From JBPRGH01 sp051418055 (lineage in GTDB: Bacteria; Bacteroidota; Bacteroidia; Cytophagales; Cyclobacteriaceae), in assembly GCA_051418055.1 (NCBI GenBank), contig JBPRGH010000136.1, forward strand, positions 25,710 through 89,709: a stretch of 64,000 bases of DNA, written 5' to 3'. Below the pieces are notes generated by a model, which saw only the letters and a list, made by a program, of their open reading frames with translations, had not been told where the DNA came from and made no database searches. Numbering within the stretch: the stretch's first letter is position 1; every line of letters begins with the position of its first letter. A program made the translations under genes and the position numbers. Of the stretch, positions 27,090 through 34,543 are shown one piece after another.

Positions 27090-28149
27090 AGTTCATCTTC
27101 AACAGATAGTTATGTATCAGTACCGGCTTTGGTAATTCCATAATTTCCTCCCACGAAAAAAACTTAAGGTTTTGATCCTGATAGCCGAAATCTTCCGGTA
27201 GCTGCTCTTTGGTTAAGTGAATAAAAGAAACCTCCAGCTTCTGATGGGATAAAATATGTTTTACCGGCGAGGAGTGATAAATTTCGATGGGTTCATTGAC
27301 CAGAGGCTTTATTAATGGATCCTCAGTAATAAAGGAAATATCATTAACCTGCTCAGCATCTATCCATAAAAAGTCGTATAATTCGGTCCAGATATCTCCG
27401 GCAGTTCTTTTTTTCATAAGGCATCCTTCTTCATTATGTATCACTACATAAAAGAATTTTCTGCTACGAACTTTGGTTTTTTTCGATTTGACCGGCAGAG
27501 AAGACTGGTTACGATGTTCAAAAGCATAGCAATATTCTGAAAAAATACATGATTCGCATTTCGGTTTTTTTGGTAGGCAAACAGTAGCCCCAAATTCCAT
27601 AATTGCCTGATTATAGAGATCAGGTTCATCTATTGGCATTAGCTTTTCAGAAAAAATTTTAAAAAATTTTGCAGACGAGGGTTTGGAGATATCTTCTTTT
27701 ATTCCAAAGATCCTTGAGAGTACACGGTAAACATTACCGTCAACAACCGCCACTTTCTCCTTAAAAGAAAAGGAAGCTATTGCTGCAGCAGTATATGGGC
27801 CTACTCCTGGCAGCTTCAAAAGATCATCAAAATTTTCAGGAAATTTTCCCTGAAGTTCATATGCCACCATTCGGGCACATTTTATTAGGTTTCTTGCCCG
27901 GGAATAATAACCTAAGCCCTGCCAAATTCTAAGGACCTCATCGTCTTCCGCTTCCGCAAGATCTTGTAAAGTTGGGAACCGGTCGATAAATTTTTCAAAG
28001 TAAGGAAGGCCCTGGGCCACTCTTGTCTGCTGTAAAATAATTTCCGAGAGCCAGATTTTATAAGGTTCTCTAATATTACGCCACGGCAGCGGCCTGTAAA
28101 TGCTTTTATACCAATTAATTAACTTTTTATCAAATTCCCGAAACTTCAC
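27082..28149 (-). CDS. mutY: A/G-specific adenine glycosylase MutY
   Basis: About 355 residues if translation starts at GTG 28149 (VKFREFDKKLINWYKS), the usual MutY beginning; a TTG further upstream (28224) would add 25 non-conserved residues and lies at the predicted transcription start. Motifs: LPWRNIREPYKIWLSEIILQ with the catalytic Glu, LPGVGPYTAAAI helix-hairpin-helix, VAVVDGNVYRVLSR with the catalytic Asp, and a 4Fe-4S loop Cx6Cx2Cx5C (CLPKKPKCESC...C). A C-terminal Nudix-like domain (about 230-355) reads 8-oxoguanine. It removes adenine mispaired with 8-oxoG. It is divergent from the HU-like gene. Confidence 0.94.
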   Translation of the reverse strand: MKFREFDKKLINWYKSIYRPLPWRNIREPYKIWLSEIILQQTRVAQGLPYFEKFIDRFPTLQDLAEAEDDEVLRIWQGLGYYSRARNLIKCARMVAYELQGKFPENFDDLLKLPGVGPYTAAAIASFSFKEKVAVVDGNVYRVLSRIFGIKEDISKPSSAKFFKIFSEKLMPIDEPDLYNQAIMEFGATVCLPKKPKCESCIFSEYCYAFEHRNQSSLPVKSKKTKVRSRKFFYVVIHNEEGCLMKKRTAGDIWTELYDFLWIDAEQVNDISFITEDPLIKPLVNEPIEIYHSSPVKHILSHQKLEVSFIHLTKEQLPEDFGYQDQNLKFFSWEEIMELPKPVLIHNYLLKMNFI

Positions 28150-28186
28150 TACACCCTTTTTGGTTATAAGGTTACTTATCAATAGA

Positions 28187-28205
28187 TTGCGCCCAATTTG
28201 CGCAA
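28187..28205. promoter_or_regulatory. inverted repeat between mutY and the HU-like gene
   Basis: TTGCGC (28187-28192), a 7-base spacer, then GCGCAA (28200-28205). It lies in the 109-base divergent gap between the mutY GTG and the HU GTG, within the predicted mutY leader. It could be an operator or a small leader hairpin; nothing further can be said. Confidence 0.3.
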
Positions 28206-28228
28206 AAAAGTGAACCTTTTGCAAAGGT

Positions 28229-28236
28229 CAAAGTTA
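28229..28236 (-). promoter_or_regulatory. -7 element of a mutY promoter
   Basis: TAACTTTG on the minus strand, a perfect TAnnTTTG. No TTG lies at 17-23 bases; the nearest is 26 away. A start near 28222 would exclude the upstream TTG and support translation from GTG 28149. Confidence 0.4.
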
Positions 28237-28258
28237 ACTTTAAAAAACAGGAATAATT

Positions 28259-28561
28259 GTGACAAAGGCGGAAGTAATATCAGAAATAGCAGAAAAGACA
28301 GGAATCGACAAGGCAGATGTGGCTACTTCGGTAGAGGCATTCTTTGCTGTAGTTAAAGATTCTATGGCTGAAGGACAAAACATATACGTTAGAGGTTTTG
28401 GCAGCTTTGTTAATAAAAAACGTAAAAAGAAGATAGCCCGAAATATTTCAAAAAATACGGCTATTGTTATTGACGAGCATTTTGTGCCAAGCTTTAAACC
28501 CTCTAAAGTGTTTATTGACAAAATCAAGAAAAGCAAGAAAGTCAAAGAAGCAAATACATAA
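28259..28561 (+). CDS. HU-family DNA-binding protein
   Basis: 100 residues from a GTG start (MTKAEVISEIAEKTGIDKAD). The helical dimerisation half is followed by the beta arm with GQNIYVRGFGSFVNKKR, and a Lys-rich tail (KIKKSKKVKEANT) longer than in ordinary 90-residue HU. The middle (ARNISKNTAIVIDEHFVPSF) is the diverged DNA-binding arm. It binds and bends DNA as a nucleoid protein. In Bacteroidota this copy habitually sits between mutY and the TPR-rng pair, as here. Confidence 0.9.
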   Translation: MTKAEVISEIAEKTGIDKADVATSVEAFFAVVKDSMAEGQNIYVRGFGSFVNKKRKKKIARNISKNTAIVIDEHFVPSFKPSKVFIDKIKKSKKVKEANT

Positions 28562-28574
28562 CATTTTTTTGAGC

Positions 28575-28582
28575 TAACTTTG
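28575..28582 (+). promoter_or_regulatory. -7 element before the TPR-ribosomal-rng genes
   Basis: TAACTTTG, a perfect TAnnTTTG, 24 bases before ATG 28606; there is no suitably spaced TTG upstream. A clear AAAGGAGA Shine-Dalgarno (28591-28598) follows, so the TPR gene probably has its own start of transcription. Confidence 0.35.
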
Positions 28583-28605
28583 CCACCGGTAAAGGAGAAT
28601 AGTGT

Positions 28606-29412
28606 ATGAAAGCAAAAATAGTGGTGCTACTGGTAGCAGTGGTCTTAGTAGTTCTTATGTTTCAGCTGCCACGTGTCGTAGTTGACAATGATCGGGAGTT
28701 GGAACCACAGACAGCCTCTTTAGAGCCTCAGGGAAACACACCTCATTCAACATTAACAGATCCGGCTGTTGTAAATCAGGTGGATTCTGTAAAACGTCTT
28801 TGGAATTTTGATAATTATTCAGAAAAAAATGCTAGCTTTGCAAGCTATTTGGCAAATCAGTATTTGGCCCTTAGTCAGTACGATAGCGCCATCAGGTACT
28901 TTGAATGGTTGTTGGAGCATTTTCCTCAGGAGGAAACTCAATTAAAAACCGCAGAAGCGTATTATCAGGCTTTTGGCTTTGCCATGCAGCCGGAGACACG
29001 GAAGAAATATGCAGAACGGGCCCGGGCTTTATATCAGGATTTGTTAGAAGAAAATCCGGATGACCTGGCGATTAAAAATAAGCTGGCTATGACATATATG
29101 GCCAGTAACAACCCGATGCAGGGAATTGGGATGCTTCGCGAAATCGTGGCTTTGGATCCTGAAAATGCAGATGCCCTTTTGAACCTTGGTATATTGGCAA
29201 TTCAGACCAGCCAGTATGGCCGTGCAGAGGAGCACCTGTCGCAGTTGATAAAATATCACCCTGAGCATTATCAGGGTCATCTTTTATTAGGTGCTGCAAA
29301 ACTGGAGCATGGGCATAGGGAAGAGGCCAAACAACATTTTGAAATAGTAAAAGAAAAAGGTGATGACCCCGCACTTGTTGAAGCTGCGGAAAATTATCTT
29401 CGAGATATATAA
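28606..29412 (+). CDS. membrane-anchored TPR protein
   Basis: 268 residues: an N-terminal membrane helix (IVVLLVAVVLVVLMFQLPRV), a low-complexity linker to about residue 60, and four or five TPR units to the end (YLALSQYDSAIRYFEWLLEH, ADALLNLGILAIQTSQYGRA, GHLLLGAAKLEHGHREEAKQ). The TPRs would lie in the periplasm. This gene is a constant neighbour of HU and rng in the phylum, but its function is not established; it may scaffold an envelope complex. It starts 44 bases after the HU stop. Confidence 0.8.
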   Translation: MKAKIVVLLVAVVLVVLMFQLPRVVVDNDRELEPQTASLEPQGNTPHSTLTDPAVVNQVDSVKRLWNFDNYSEKNASFASYLANQYLALSQYDSAIRYFEWLLEHFPQEETQLKTAEAYYQAFGFAMQPETRKKYAERARALYQDLLEENPDDLAIKNKLAMTYMASNNPMQGIGMLREIVALDPENADALLNLGILAIQTSQYGRAEEHLSQLIKYHPEHYQGHLLLGAAKLEHGHREEAKQHFEIVKEKGDDPALVEAAENYLRDI

Positions 29413-29465
29413 AAAAGTAATGTTTAACAGTTGGTAGTAAAAATACTGACATAAAGAAATTAAAT

Positions 29466-29555
29466 ATGCCTTGCGGTAAAAAAAGAAAGAAGCACAAGAT
29501 CGCTACACACAAGCGTAAGAAAAGATTAAGAAAGAATCGTCACAAGAAAAAGTAA
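29466..29555 (+). CDS. 29-residue basic protein, AURKAIP1/COX24 (mS38-like) family
   Basis: A tiny ORF from ATG 29466 to TAA 29553: MPCGKKRKKHKIATHKRKKR then LRKNRHKKK, about two-thirds Lys/Arg/His. The K-x-H-K-R-x-K-R-x-R-K-N-R-H-K-K layout is the signature of the COX24/AURKAIP1 domain; the animal member is mitochondrial small-subunit protein mS38 and short bacterial relatives are ribosomal. It would sit in rRNA of the small subunit (inference from family). It is placed between the TPR gene and rng and has its own terminator 14 bases after the stop, so it is a distinct transcript end. It is shorter than ordinary gene-calling cut-offs and easily missed. Confidence 0.85.
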   Translation: MPCGKKRKKHKIATHKRKKRLRKNRHKKK

Positions 29556-29569
29556 TTTTTCTGATGTTT

Positions 29570-29594
29570 AGTGCCCGGTTATAGGGCACTTTTT
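29570..29594 (+). terminator. rho-independent terminator
   Basis: AGTGCCC (29570-29576), 7-base loop, GGGCACT (29584-29590) and a T-run to 29594. It lies between the 29-residue gene and rng, and should end most transcripts before rng. Confidence 0.85.
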
Positions 29595-29645
29595 ATTGTG
29601 TGATAAGCATTTAAGAAAATTTGTAGGGTTTTAAATTAAATAGTT

Positions 29646-31232
29646 TTGAGTAATGAATTAATTATTAATGGTACTCAAAATGGATATCGCATTGCCCTGC
29701 TGAAAGACAAAAACCTGATTGAAATACATCAGGAAGATAACGAAGAAAAATTTACGGTTGGAGACATTTACCTGGGCAAGGTAAAAAAAATTGTTCAGGG
29801 GCTAAATGCGGCCTTTATTGACATTGGTCATGAAAAAGATGCCTTTTTGCATTATCTTGACCTGGGGCCGAATTTCAACTCATTAAAAGAATACACTCGT
29901 CGTTTAAAAACCGTAAAAGGAGCTTCCAGCAAGCTGGAAAAGTTCAAGTTAAAACCTGAAATAAATAAACACGGAAAAATTTCCGATGTACTTAATAAAA
30001 ACCAGCAGATACTGGTTCAGGTTGTAAAAGAACCTATTTCCACAAAAGGGCCACGATTATCCTGTGAGATTTCCATTCCGGGAAGGTATCTGGTATTAGT
30101 GCCTTTCTCAAATGCAGTAAACGTTTCAAAAAAGATCGCAAGTAGCGACGAAAGGAAACGTCTTGTCCGTTTAGTTTCATCAATTAAGCCAGAGAATTAT
30201 GGCGTGATCATCCGTACAGTTGCCGAAGGCAAGGATGTACGTGAGCTTGATACAGATCTGCGAAATTCTGTTAAAATTTGGGAGGAAGGCATAAAGGATT
30301 TGCCTCAGGCCCAAACCAGAGATAAGATTATTGGTGAAATGAGCAAAGCGTCAGCATTATTACGTGATGTGCTGAATGAATCTTTTGACAGTGTCTATAT
30401 CGATGACAAAAAATTATTCGATGAAGTAAGGGATTACATCCATTCTATAGCTCCGGCTAAAGAAAAGATCGTAAAGTTTTATAATGGCAAAGAAAAGATA
30501 TTTGAAAACTTTGGTGTTGAAAAACAGATAAAAGCAGCTTTTGGTCAATCGGTAAGCCTTAAACGTGGAGGCTATCTCATAATTGAGCATACTGAGGCAC
30601 TTCATGTTATTGATGTCAACAGTGGTAATAAATCCAACAGAGAAGAAGATCAGGAAACAACAGCTTTGTCTGTAAATATCGAAGCGGCAAAGGAAATAGC
30701 ACGCCAGCTGAGGCTCCGTGATATGGGCGGTATTATTGTGGTGGACTTTATTGATATGCGTAAGGCAGACAATAAAAAACAGATCTATAAGATCATGAGA
30801 GATGAAATGTCATCCGACAGATCTAAGCACACTGTACTTCCGCTGTCTAAATTTGGCTTAATGCAAATCACCAGGCAGCGTGTAAGGCCGGAAATGAATA
30901 TTGCAACTAAAGAAGTGTGCCCGACTTGTTATGGTACAGGTAAAATTAGCGCATCCCTTTTAGTAGCCGATGAAATTGAGCGACATGTTGACCATCTGTT
31001 AAGGAAACAGAATGAAAAAGGTTTAACTCTGGCAGTTCATCCGTTCCTATATGCCTTTTTCACAAAAGGTCTGGTTTCAAAAAGGGTGGATTGGTTTTTA
31101 AAATATTTTAAGTGGGTAAATATTGTGGAGGATTCCTCACTGCCCGTTACAGAATTTAAATTTATCAATAAAGCTGACGAAGAAATAGAAATCCCGGGCT
31201 TCCAAAGTGAATTAGCTCCAAAAGAAGAGTAG
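29646..31232 (+). CDS. rng: ribonuclease G/E family endoribonuclease
   Basis: 528 residues. The start is TTG 29646, because MSNELIINGTQNGYRIALLK is the usual beginning of the Bacteroidota enzyme. An S1-like RNA-binding domain (about 35-130) has VGDIYLGKVKKIVQGLNAAF and IDIGHEKDAFLHYLDL; the catalytic DNase I-like domain has the metal-binding Asp in HVIDVNSG and VVDFIDMRK, and the zinc-link motif CPTCYGTG near residue 425. It cleaves AU-rich single-stranded RNA and matures 16S rRNA 5' ends. It keeps the neighbourhood HU-TPR-rng typical for the phylum. Confidence 0.94.
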   Translation: MSNELIINGTQNGYRIALLKDKNLIEIHQEDNEEKFTVGDIYLGKVKKIVQGLNAAFIDIGHEKDAFLHYLDLGPNFNSLKEYTRRLKTVKGASSKLEKFKLKPEINKHGKISDVLNKNQQILVQVVKEPISTKGPRLSCEISIPGRYLVLVPFSNAVNVSKKIASSDERKRLVRLVSSIKPENYGVIIRTVAEGKDVRELDTDLRNSVKIWEEGIKDLPQAQTRDKIIGEMSKASALLRDVLNESFDSVYIDDKKLFDEVRDYIHSIAPAKEKIVKFYNGKEKIFENFGVEKQIKAAFGQSVSLKRGGYLIIEHTEALHVIDVNSGNKSNREEDQETTALSVNIEAAKEIARQLRLRDMGGIIVVDFIDMRKADNKKQIYKIMRDEMSSDRSKHTVLPLSKFGLMQITRQRVRPEMNIATKEVCPTCYGTGKISASLLVADEIERHVDHLLRKQNEKGLTLAVHPFLYAFFTKGLVSKRVDWFLKYFKWVNIVEDSSLPVTEFKFINKADEEIEIPGFQSELAPKEE

Positions 31233-31277
31233 GTTTACAGGATAATTAGGAGCGTCTATTATATCAGTATAAAATAT

Positions 31278-31323
31278 AAAAGCAGGTGAAGAAGATATTA
31301 ATTATCTGATTTCGCCTGCTTTT
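31278..31323. terminator. bidirectional terminator shared by rng and the glycosyltransferase gene
   Basis: AAAAGCAGGTGAA (31278-31290) pairs with TTCGCCTGCTTTT (31311-31323), 13 base pairs with one G-T wobble. The right arm encodes the last residues of the convergent glycosyltransferase gene, which ends at 31298 inside the loop, so coding and terminating functions share the same bases. Confidence 0.7.
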
Positions 31324-32473
31324 CTACTATTTGCACAAAAGTTTTCTCCCAGTCCTTTAGGTTAAACTTTTCGCGGGCTAATTTCAGGGCATTGTGCTGA
31401 GCTTCTTTAAGTTTGCTCATATCCCTTAGAAGAGGACTTAATTTTTCTATAAAATCTTTAGGATCTTCCGGGTCATAGTTAAACCCACAGCTGTATTTGC
31501 CGGTAAGATCAGAAAGCCAGCCACCGAAGTTTAAAATTATGAGTTTTCCTGATGCCAAACCATCAAAAAATTTATTAGGACTGCCGGTTTCCAGTACAGG
31601 AAGTTTTCTATACGACACATAGATGGCATGACTATTAGTAAGCACTCTCTTAACCTCTTCTTTATTACCGAAAGGAATGAAAAAAATGTTTTTTATGCCA
31701 TCGTCTTTCACTTTAATTTTTAGCTTCTCGTAAGCAGCTCCTCTTCCCATAAGATAAAAATGGACTTTCAACTCCCGCCTTTGCGCTTCTAATGCGGCAT
31801 TAAGAAAATACTCAAGACCGTTAGCTCTGCCGATGGCGCCTGTATAGCTGATTATAAACGGCTCTGGTGGAATAAATTTCTCTTTATAAAAGAAATCTAT
31901 ATCAGAGAAATTAGGAACATAAAATACAGGTCTGGTGGTGCGCTGCTTTATGGTAGAAACAATATAAGGAGACAAACCTATAACCCCCGATGAATTTGCA
32001 TATATACTTTTTTCCAGAAAATGTGCCAGGTGTGGTGCAAAGGGATAATTTAAGGCCCCCATTGCTAGGGGTGCATCAGGCCAAAGATCTCCCACCTCAA
32101 AGAGATATGGAACCTTCTTTTGCTTTAATAACCAATAACCGATTATGCCACTGGTAAGGGGAGTGGAAATACAATAGCAATAATTAAACTGAGAAACGAA
32201 TGATTTTCTTCTGCAATAGTTGATCGCTTTAAGAACAAATGCAAGATAGGAGATTATCCTTCGCGGAAAGGACATTTTGTTGGAATAGGAGACAGGAAGA
32301 TAATGAACTTCCAGGGCATCAATATTTTTAATTTTGGATTTTTTAAAATTCTTCCTGCTTAAAACCGTTACTTTATGACCAGCTTTTAATAATGCCTGCC
32401 CGAGATAATATGAGCGTACTGCCCCTCCTTCATCAGGATAGCGAAAATGTTGATGAATAATTAAGAAATTCAT
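31298..32473 (-). CDS. glycosyltransferase family 4 (WbuB-like)
   Basis: 391 residues with a GT-B fold. The N-terminal half begins MNFLIIHQHFRYPDEGGAVR and YYLGQALLKAGHKVTVLSRK, the WbuB-like start; the C-terminal half has ISYTGAIGRANGLEYFLNAA and the nucleotide-sugar-binding GSPNKFFDGLASGKLIILNF. It should transfer a sugar from a nucleotide donor in polysaccharide or O-antigen building; donor and acceptor are unknown. No other polysaccharide genes are nearby. It overlaps nth by 4 bases (ATGA). Confidence 0.87.
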   Translation of the reverse strand: MNFLIIHQHFRYPDEGGAVRSYYLGQALLKAGHKVTVLSRKNFKKSKIKNIDALEVHYLPVSYSNKMSFPRRIISYLAFVLKAINYCRRKSFVSQFNYCYCISTPLTSGIIGYWLLKQKKVPYLFEVGDLWPDAPLAMGALNYPFAPHLAHFLEKSIYANSSGVIGLSPYIVSTIKQRTTRPVFYVPNFSDIDFFYKEKFIPPEPFIISYTGAIGRANGLEYFLNAALEAQRRELKVHFYLMGRGAAYEKLKIKVKDDGIKNIFFIPFGNKEEVKRVLTNSHAIYVSYRKLPVLETGSPNKFFDGLASGKLIILNFGGWLSDLTGKYSCGFNYDPEDPKDFIEKLSPLLRDMSKLKEAQHNALKLAREKFNLKDWEKTFVQIVEKQAKSDN

Positions 32474-33123
32474 TCCCGGGGGACCAGATTTTTATTGTAA
32501 TACCTGCAAATATGCGTGATGGGGCAAATAGAGCATTTCGGGTTTCGGGCAATGCAAATGTAACGGCCATGAAGGATCAACCAATGGTGTGCCCTGTGAA
32601 TATATTCGTCAGGAATGTTTTTAACCAGCTGCTTTTCTACAGCCAGGGGGGTAGGAGCATTTTGATTTACCAGCCCCAGTCTTTTTGAAACCCTAAAAAC
32701 ATGAGTATCCACAGCCATTTTTGGCTGTTCATAAATTACTGAAGCTACAACATTTGCTGTTTTGCGGCCAACCCCTGGAAGCTTTTGTAGCTCCTTAACA
32801 TCAGAGGGTATATCGCCTCCAAAATCATGCACCAGCATTTTTGCCATTCCAATCAGGTGTTTCGCCTTATTATTTGGGTAAGAAACCGATTTAATATAAG
32901 GCTGCACCTCATCAAAATGACTATGGGCGAGATGCTCAGCCGTAGGAAAAGCTTTAAATAAAGCAGGAGTAACTAAATTAACCCTTTTATCCGTGCATTG
33001 AGCACTCAATATCACAGCAATCAGGAGCTGGTACGGATTTTCATAATGTAATTCCGTCTCAGCCTCAGGCTGATGTGTAGTAAAATATTCTAAAAAAGCT
33101 TTATACCTTTCTTTCCTCTGCAT
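32470..33123 (-). CDS. nth: endonuclease III
   Basis: 217 residues. LLIAVILSAQCTDKRVN, then the helix-hairpin-helix LPGVGRKTANVV with the catalytic Lys, MAVDTHVFRVSKRLGL with the catalytic Asp, and the 4Fe-4S loop Cx6Cx2Cx5C (CIARNPKCSIC...C). It removes oxidised pyrimidines and cuts the abasic site. It is 2 bases downstream of the small sigma-partner gene and overlaps the glycosyltransferase gene, so the four minus-strand genes form one apparent operon under the ECF sigma gene. Confidence 0.95.
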   Translation of the reverse strand: MQRKERYKAFLEYFTTHQPEAETELHYENPYQLLIAVILSAQCTDKRVNLVTPALFKAFPTAEHLAHSHFDEVQPYIKSVSYPNNKAKHLIGMAKMLVHDFGGDIPSDVKELQKLPGVGRKTANVVASVIYEQPKMAVDTHVFRVSKRLGLVNQNAPTPLAVEKQLVKNIPDEYIHRAHHWLILHGRYICIARNPKCSICPITHICRYYNKNLVPRE

Positions 33124-33125
33124 CC

Positions 33126-33362
33126 TTACAATTTAGGATGCAAATTAAAGGATTTAGAATAAGAAATTATATTATCAATTACTTTTTGTGAGGGTGCTAT
33201 TGCTGCTCTATCCAGCTTGCACTGCAATTCGAGTAGCTCCTGCACTTCATCTCTTAAAAAGTCGTCCTTAAGTAAAGCATCTTCAAATGCTTTTTCTTCT
33301 TTTTCACTAAACTCGCCATATACATAAAGAATGGCATCACTCTGGGTAAAAGTTTTGGTCAT
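33126..33362 (-). CDS. small protein paired with the ECF sigma factor, putative anti-sigma
   Basis: 78 residues, acidic-helical start (ILYVYGEFSEKEEKAFEDAL) then a basic helix (LELQCKLDRAAIAPSQKVID). It overlaps the last 26 bases of the sigma factor gene, the usual place for an anti-sigma factor. Unlike classic anti-sigma proteins it has no membrane helix and no zinc-binding His/Cys motif; it has just one Cys. It may be a soluble, zinc-less regulator (inference). Confidence 0.65.
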   Translation of the reverse strand: MTKTFTQSDAILYVYGEFSEKEEKAFEDALLKDDFLRDEVQELLELQCKLDRAAIAPSQKVIDNIISYSKSFNLHPKL

Positions 33363-33936
33363 AAGCAGTATGATTTGTTTTCATTTTCTTCCTCAGATTA
33401 ATGAGCGCATAACGCATCCTACCTAAGGCAGTATTTATACTAACCCCTGTCATATCCGCAATTTCCTTAAAGCTCATGTCCATGTAATGGCGCATGACAA
33501 GAACCTCCCTTTGGTTATCAGGTAGCTCCTTTATTAAATCACGTATTCGGGAATGAGTTTCTTTTTTAATTTGAGTCTCTTCATAAGAGTCTTCAGCGAA
33601 ATCCATGTTGTTAAATACAAACGACCCATCTTCCATAATTATTTCAGGATATCTTTTTGATTTTCTGAAATGATCGATAGCAAGATTATGAGCAATACGA
33701 ACGATCCAGGGAAGAAATTTTCCCTCTTCGTTATATCTTCCAGCCCTGATAGTCTTAATTGCTTTTACACATGTTTCCTGAAGCAAATCCTCCGCCACAT
33801 ACCGGTCTTTTACGATTAGATAGATAGTTGAAAAAATCTTGCTGTGATGCCTGTTTAAAAGTTCTTCAAACGCAGATTCATTTCCACTGCGGTAACTCGA
33901 CACCAACTTTTTGTCACTGATCTTGTACTTCTCCAT
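33337..33936 (-). CDS. ECF-family RNA polymerase sigma factor
   Basis: About 199 residues from ATG 33936 (MEKYKISDKKLVSSYRS); GTG 33945 is an alternative. Region 2 is RSGNESAFEELLNRHHSKIF, VAEDLLQETCVKAIKTIRAG with PWIVRIAHNLAIDHFRKSKR; region 4 is LPDNQREVLVMRHYMDMSFK and TGVSINTALGRMRYALINLR, a helix-turn-helix that reads the -35-like element. It has an own sigma-A-type promoter upstream, so it is not obviously autoregulated. Its direct targets are unknown, but the operon includes nth. Confidence 0.93.
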   Translation of the reverse strand: MEKYKISDKKLVSSYRSGNESAFEELLNRHHSKIFSTIYLIVKDRYVAEDLLQETCVKAIKTIRAGRYNEEGKFLPWIVRIAHNLAIDHFRKSKRYPEIIMEDGSFVFNNMDFAEDSYEETQIKKETHSRIRDLIKELPDNQREVLVMRHYMDMSFKEIADMTGVSINTALGRMRYALINLRKKMKTNHTAYDQNFYPE

Positions 33937-33945
33937 TAAGTTCAC

Positions 33946-34173
33946 ATATTAGTTAACGTAGAGGTTTATATCATATTGTATCGTTTAGAGTGAAACATAT
34001 TAAAGTGTAATATCAAATATAATGTTAAAAAACAGATATTTCAAATACAATTTGCTCTTCTTTTTGTTACAAACAATAAGTTGCAGAAATAGTCGTTGAA
34101 ATTATTTTTTCAATTGTTATTTTGCATTTAAAATTCATTTGTTAGTTTAAGCCCCTGAAATTAAAATTACAAC
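33946..34173. other. divergent intergenic region
   Basis: AT-rich gap between the sigma factor gene and the plus-strand acidic protein gene. It contains the sigma operon promoter (34014-34044). On the plus strand TTG-N17-TTCATTTG ending near 34143 is a one-mismatch promoter candidate for the acidic protein gene. A 25-codon ORF at 34022-34099 is described among rejected items. Confidence 0.5.
34014..34044 (-). promoter_or_regulatory. promoter of the ECF sigma operon
   Basis: Minus strand: TTG (34044-34042), 20 bases, TATATTTG (34021-34014), a full match to TTG-N17-23-TAnnTTTG. Start of transcription near 34007 gives a leader of about 70 bases. Confidence 0.6.
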
Positions 34174-34476
34174 ATGCAAAAAAATCGGGTGATCAAAAGT
34201 TATGAGAATCTCAGCCCAGAATTAAGGGCTGTTCTTCGCAAGCGTTATCCAGAGGGTTTTGAAGACCACCTTATGCGAATTATGAACGCAAAAAATGAGC
34301 CAATCTTTGTTGTGCCACTGGAAACGGAAGATACGATGTACTTAATAAAAGTCTCAGTATCGCGAAATAGTGAGGGAGAGTATGATATTGATAGTGGGAT
34401 GGAAGAAAAAGATGAGTTTGATGAGAGTGCAGTGGATCATGAACCATCCGAAGAGCCAGACTTTGATGAAGATTAA
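34174..34476 (+). CDS. small conserved acidic protein
   Basis: 100 residues: IKSYENLSPELRAVLRKRYP then GFEDHLMRIMNAKNEPIFVV, followed by VPLETEDTMYLIKVSVSR and a 30-residue Asp/Glu/Ser tail. The form Y-E-N-L-S-P-E-L...YPxG is that of a small uncharacterised Bacteroidota family; no function is known. It is cytoplasmic (no signal). A terminator lies 27 bases after its stop, separating it from uvrA. Confidence 0.7.
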   Translation: MQKNRVIKSYENLSPELRAVLRKRYPEGFEDHLMRIMNAKNEPIFVVPLETEDTMYLIKVSVSRNSEGEYDIDSGMEEKDEFDESAVDHEPSEEPDFDED

Positions 34477-34486
34477 TAATATACTT

Positions 34487-34494
34487 TAACTTTG
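34487..34494 (+). promoter_or_regulatory. possible uvrA promoter, -7 element
   Basis: TAACTTTG, preceded 21 bases upstream by TTG (34463-34465): TTG-N21-TAnnTTTG. The start of transcription would be near 34501, right at the foot of the terminator hairpin that follows. So either transcripts begin with that hairpin or this match is fortuitous. Confidence 0.35.
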
Positions 34495-34502
34495 TATAAT
34501 TC

Positions 34503-34539
34503 AAACACTACCTTGAATATCCTGGTAGTGTTTTTTTTT
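34503..34539 (+). terminator. rho-independent terminator
   Basis: AAACACTACC (34503-34512) pairs with GGTAGTGTTT (34524-34533) around an 11-base loop, followed by a run of T to 34539. It ends the acidic-protein transcript 5 bases before the uvrA ATG. Confidence 0.8.
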
Positions 34540-34543
34540 AAAA

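Noticed and set aside
29641..29648. TAGTTTTG, a perfect -7 promoter match
   Set aside because: It overlaps the rng TTG start codon, so transcription from it would skip the start; treated as fortuitous.
34022..34099. 25-codon plus-strand ORF beginning MLKNRYFKYNLLFFLLQTIS with a lipobox-like Cys
   Set aside because: Lies over the sigma-operon promoter in an AT-rich gap, stops 4 residues after the Cys, and no homolog is known to me; most likely chance.
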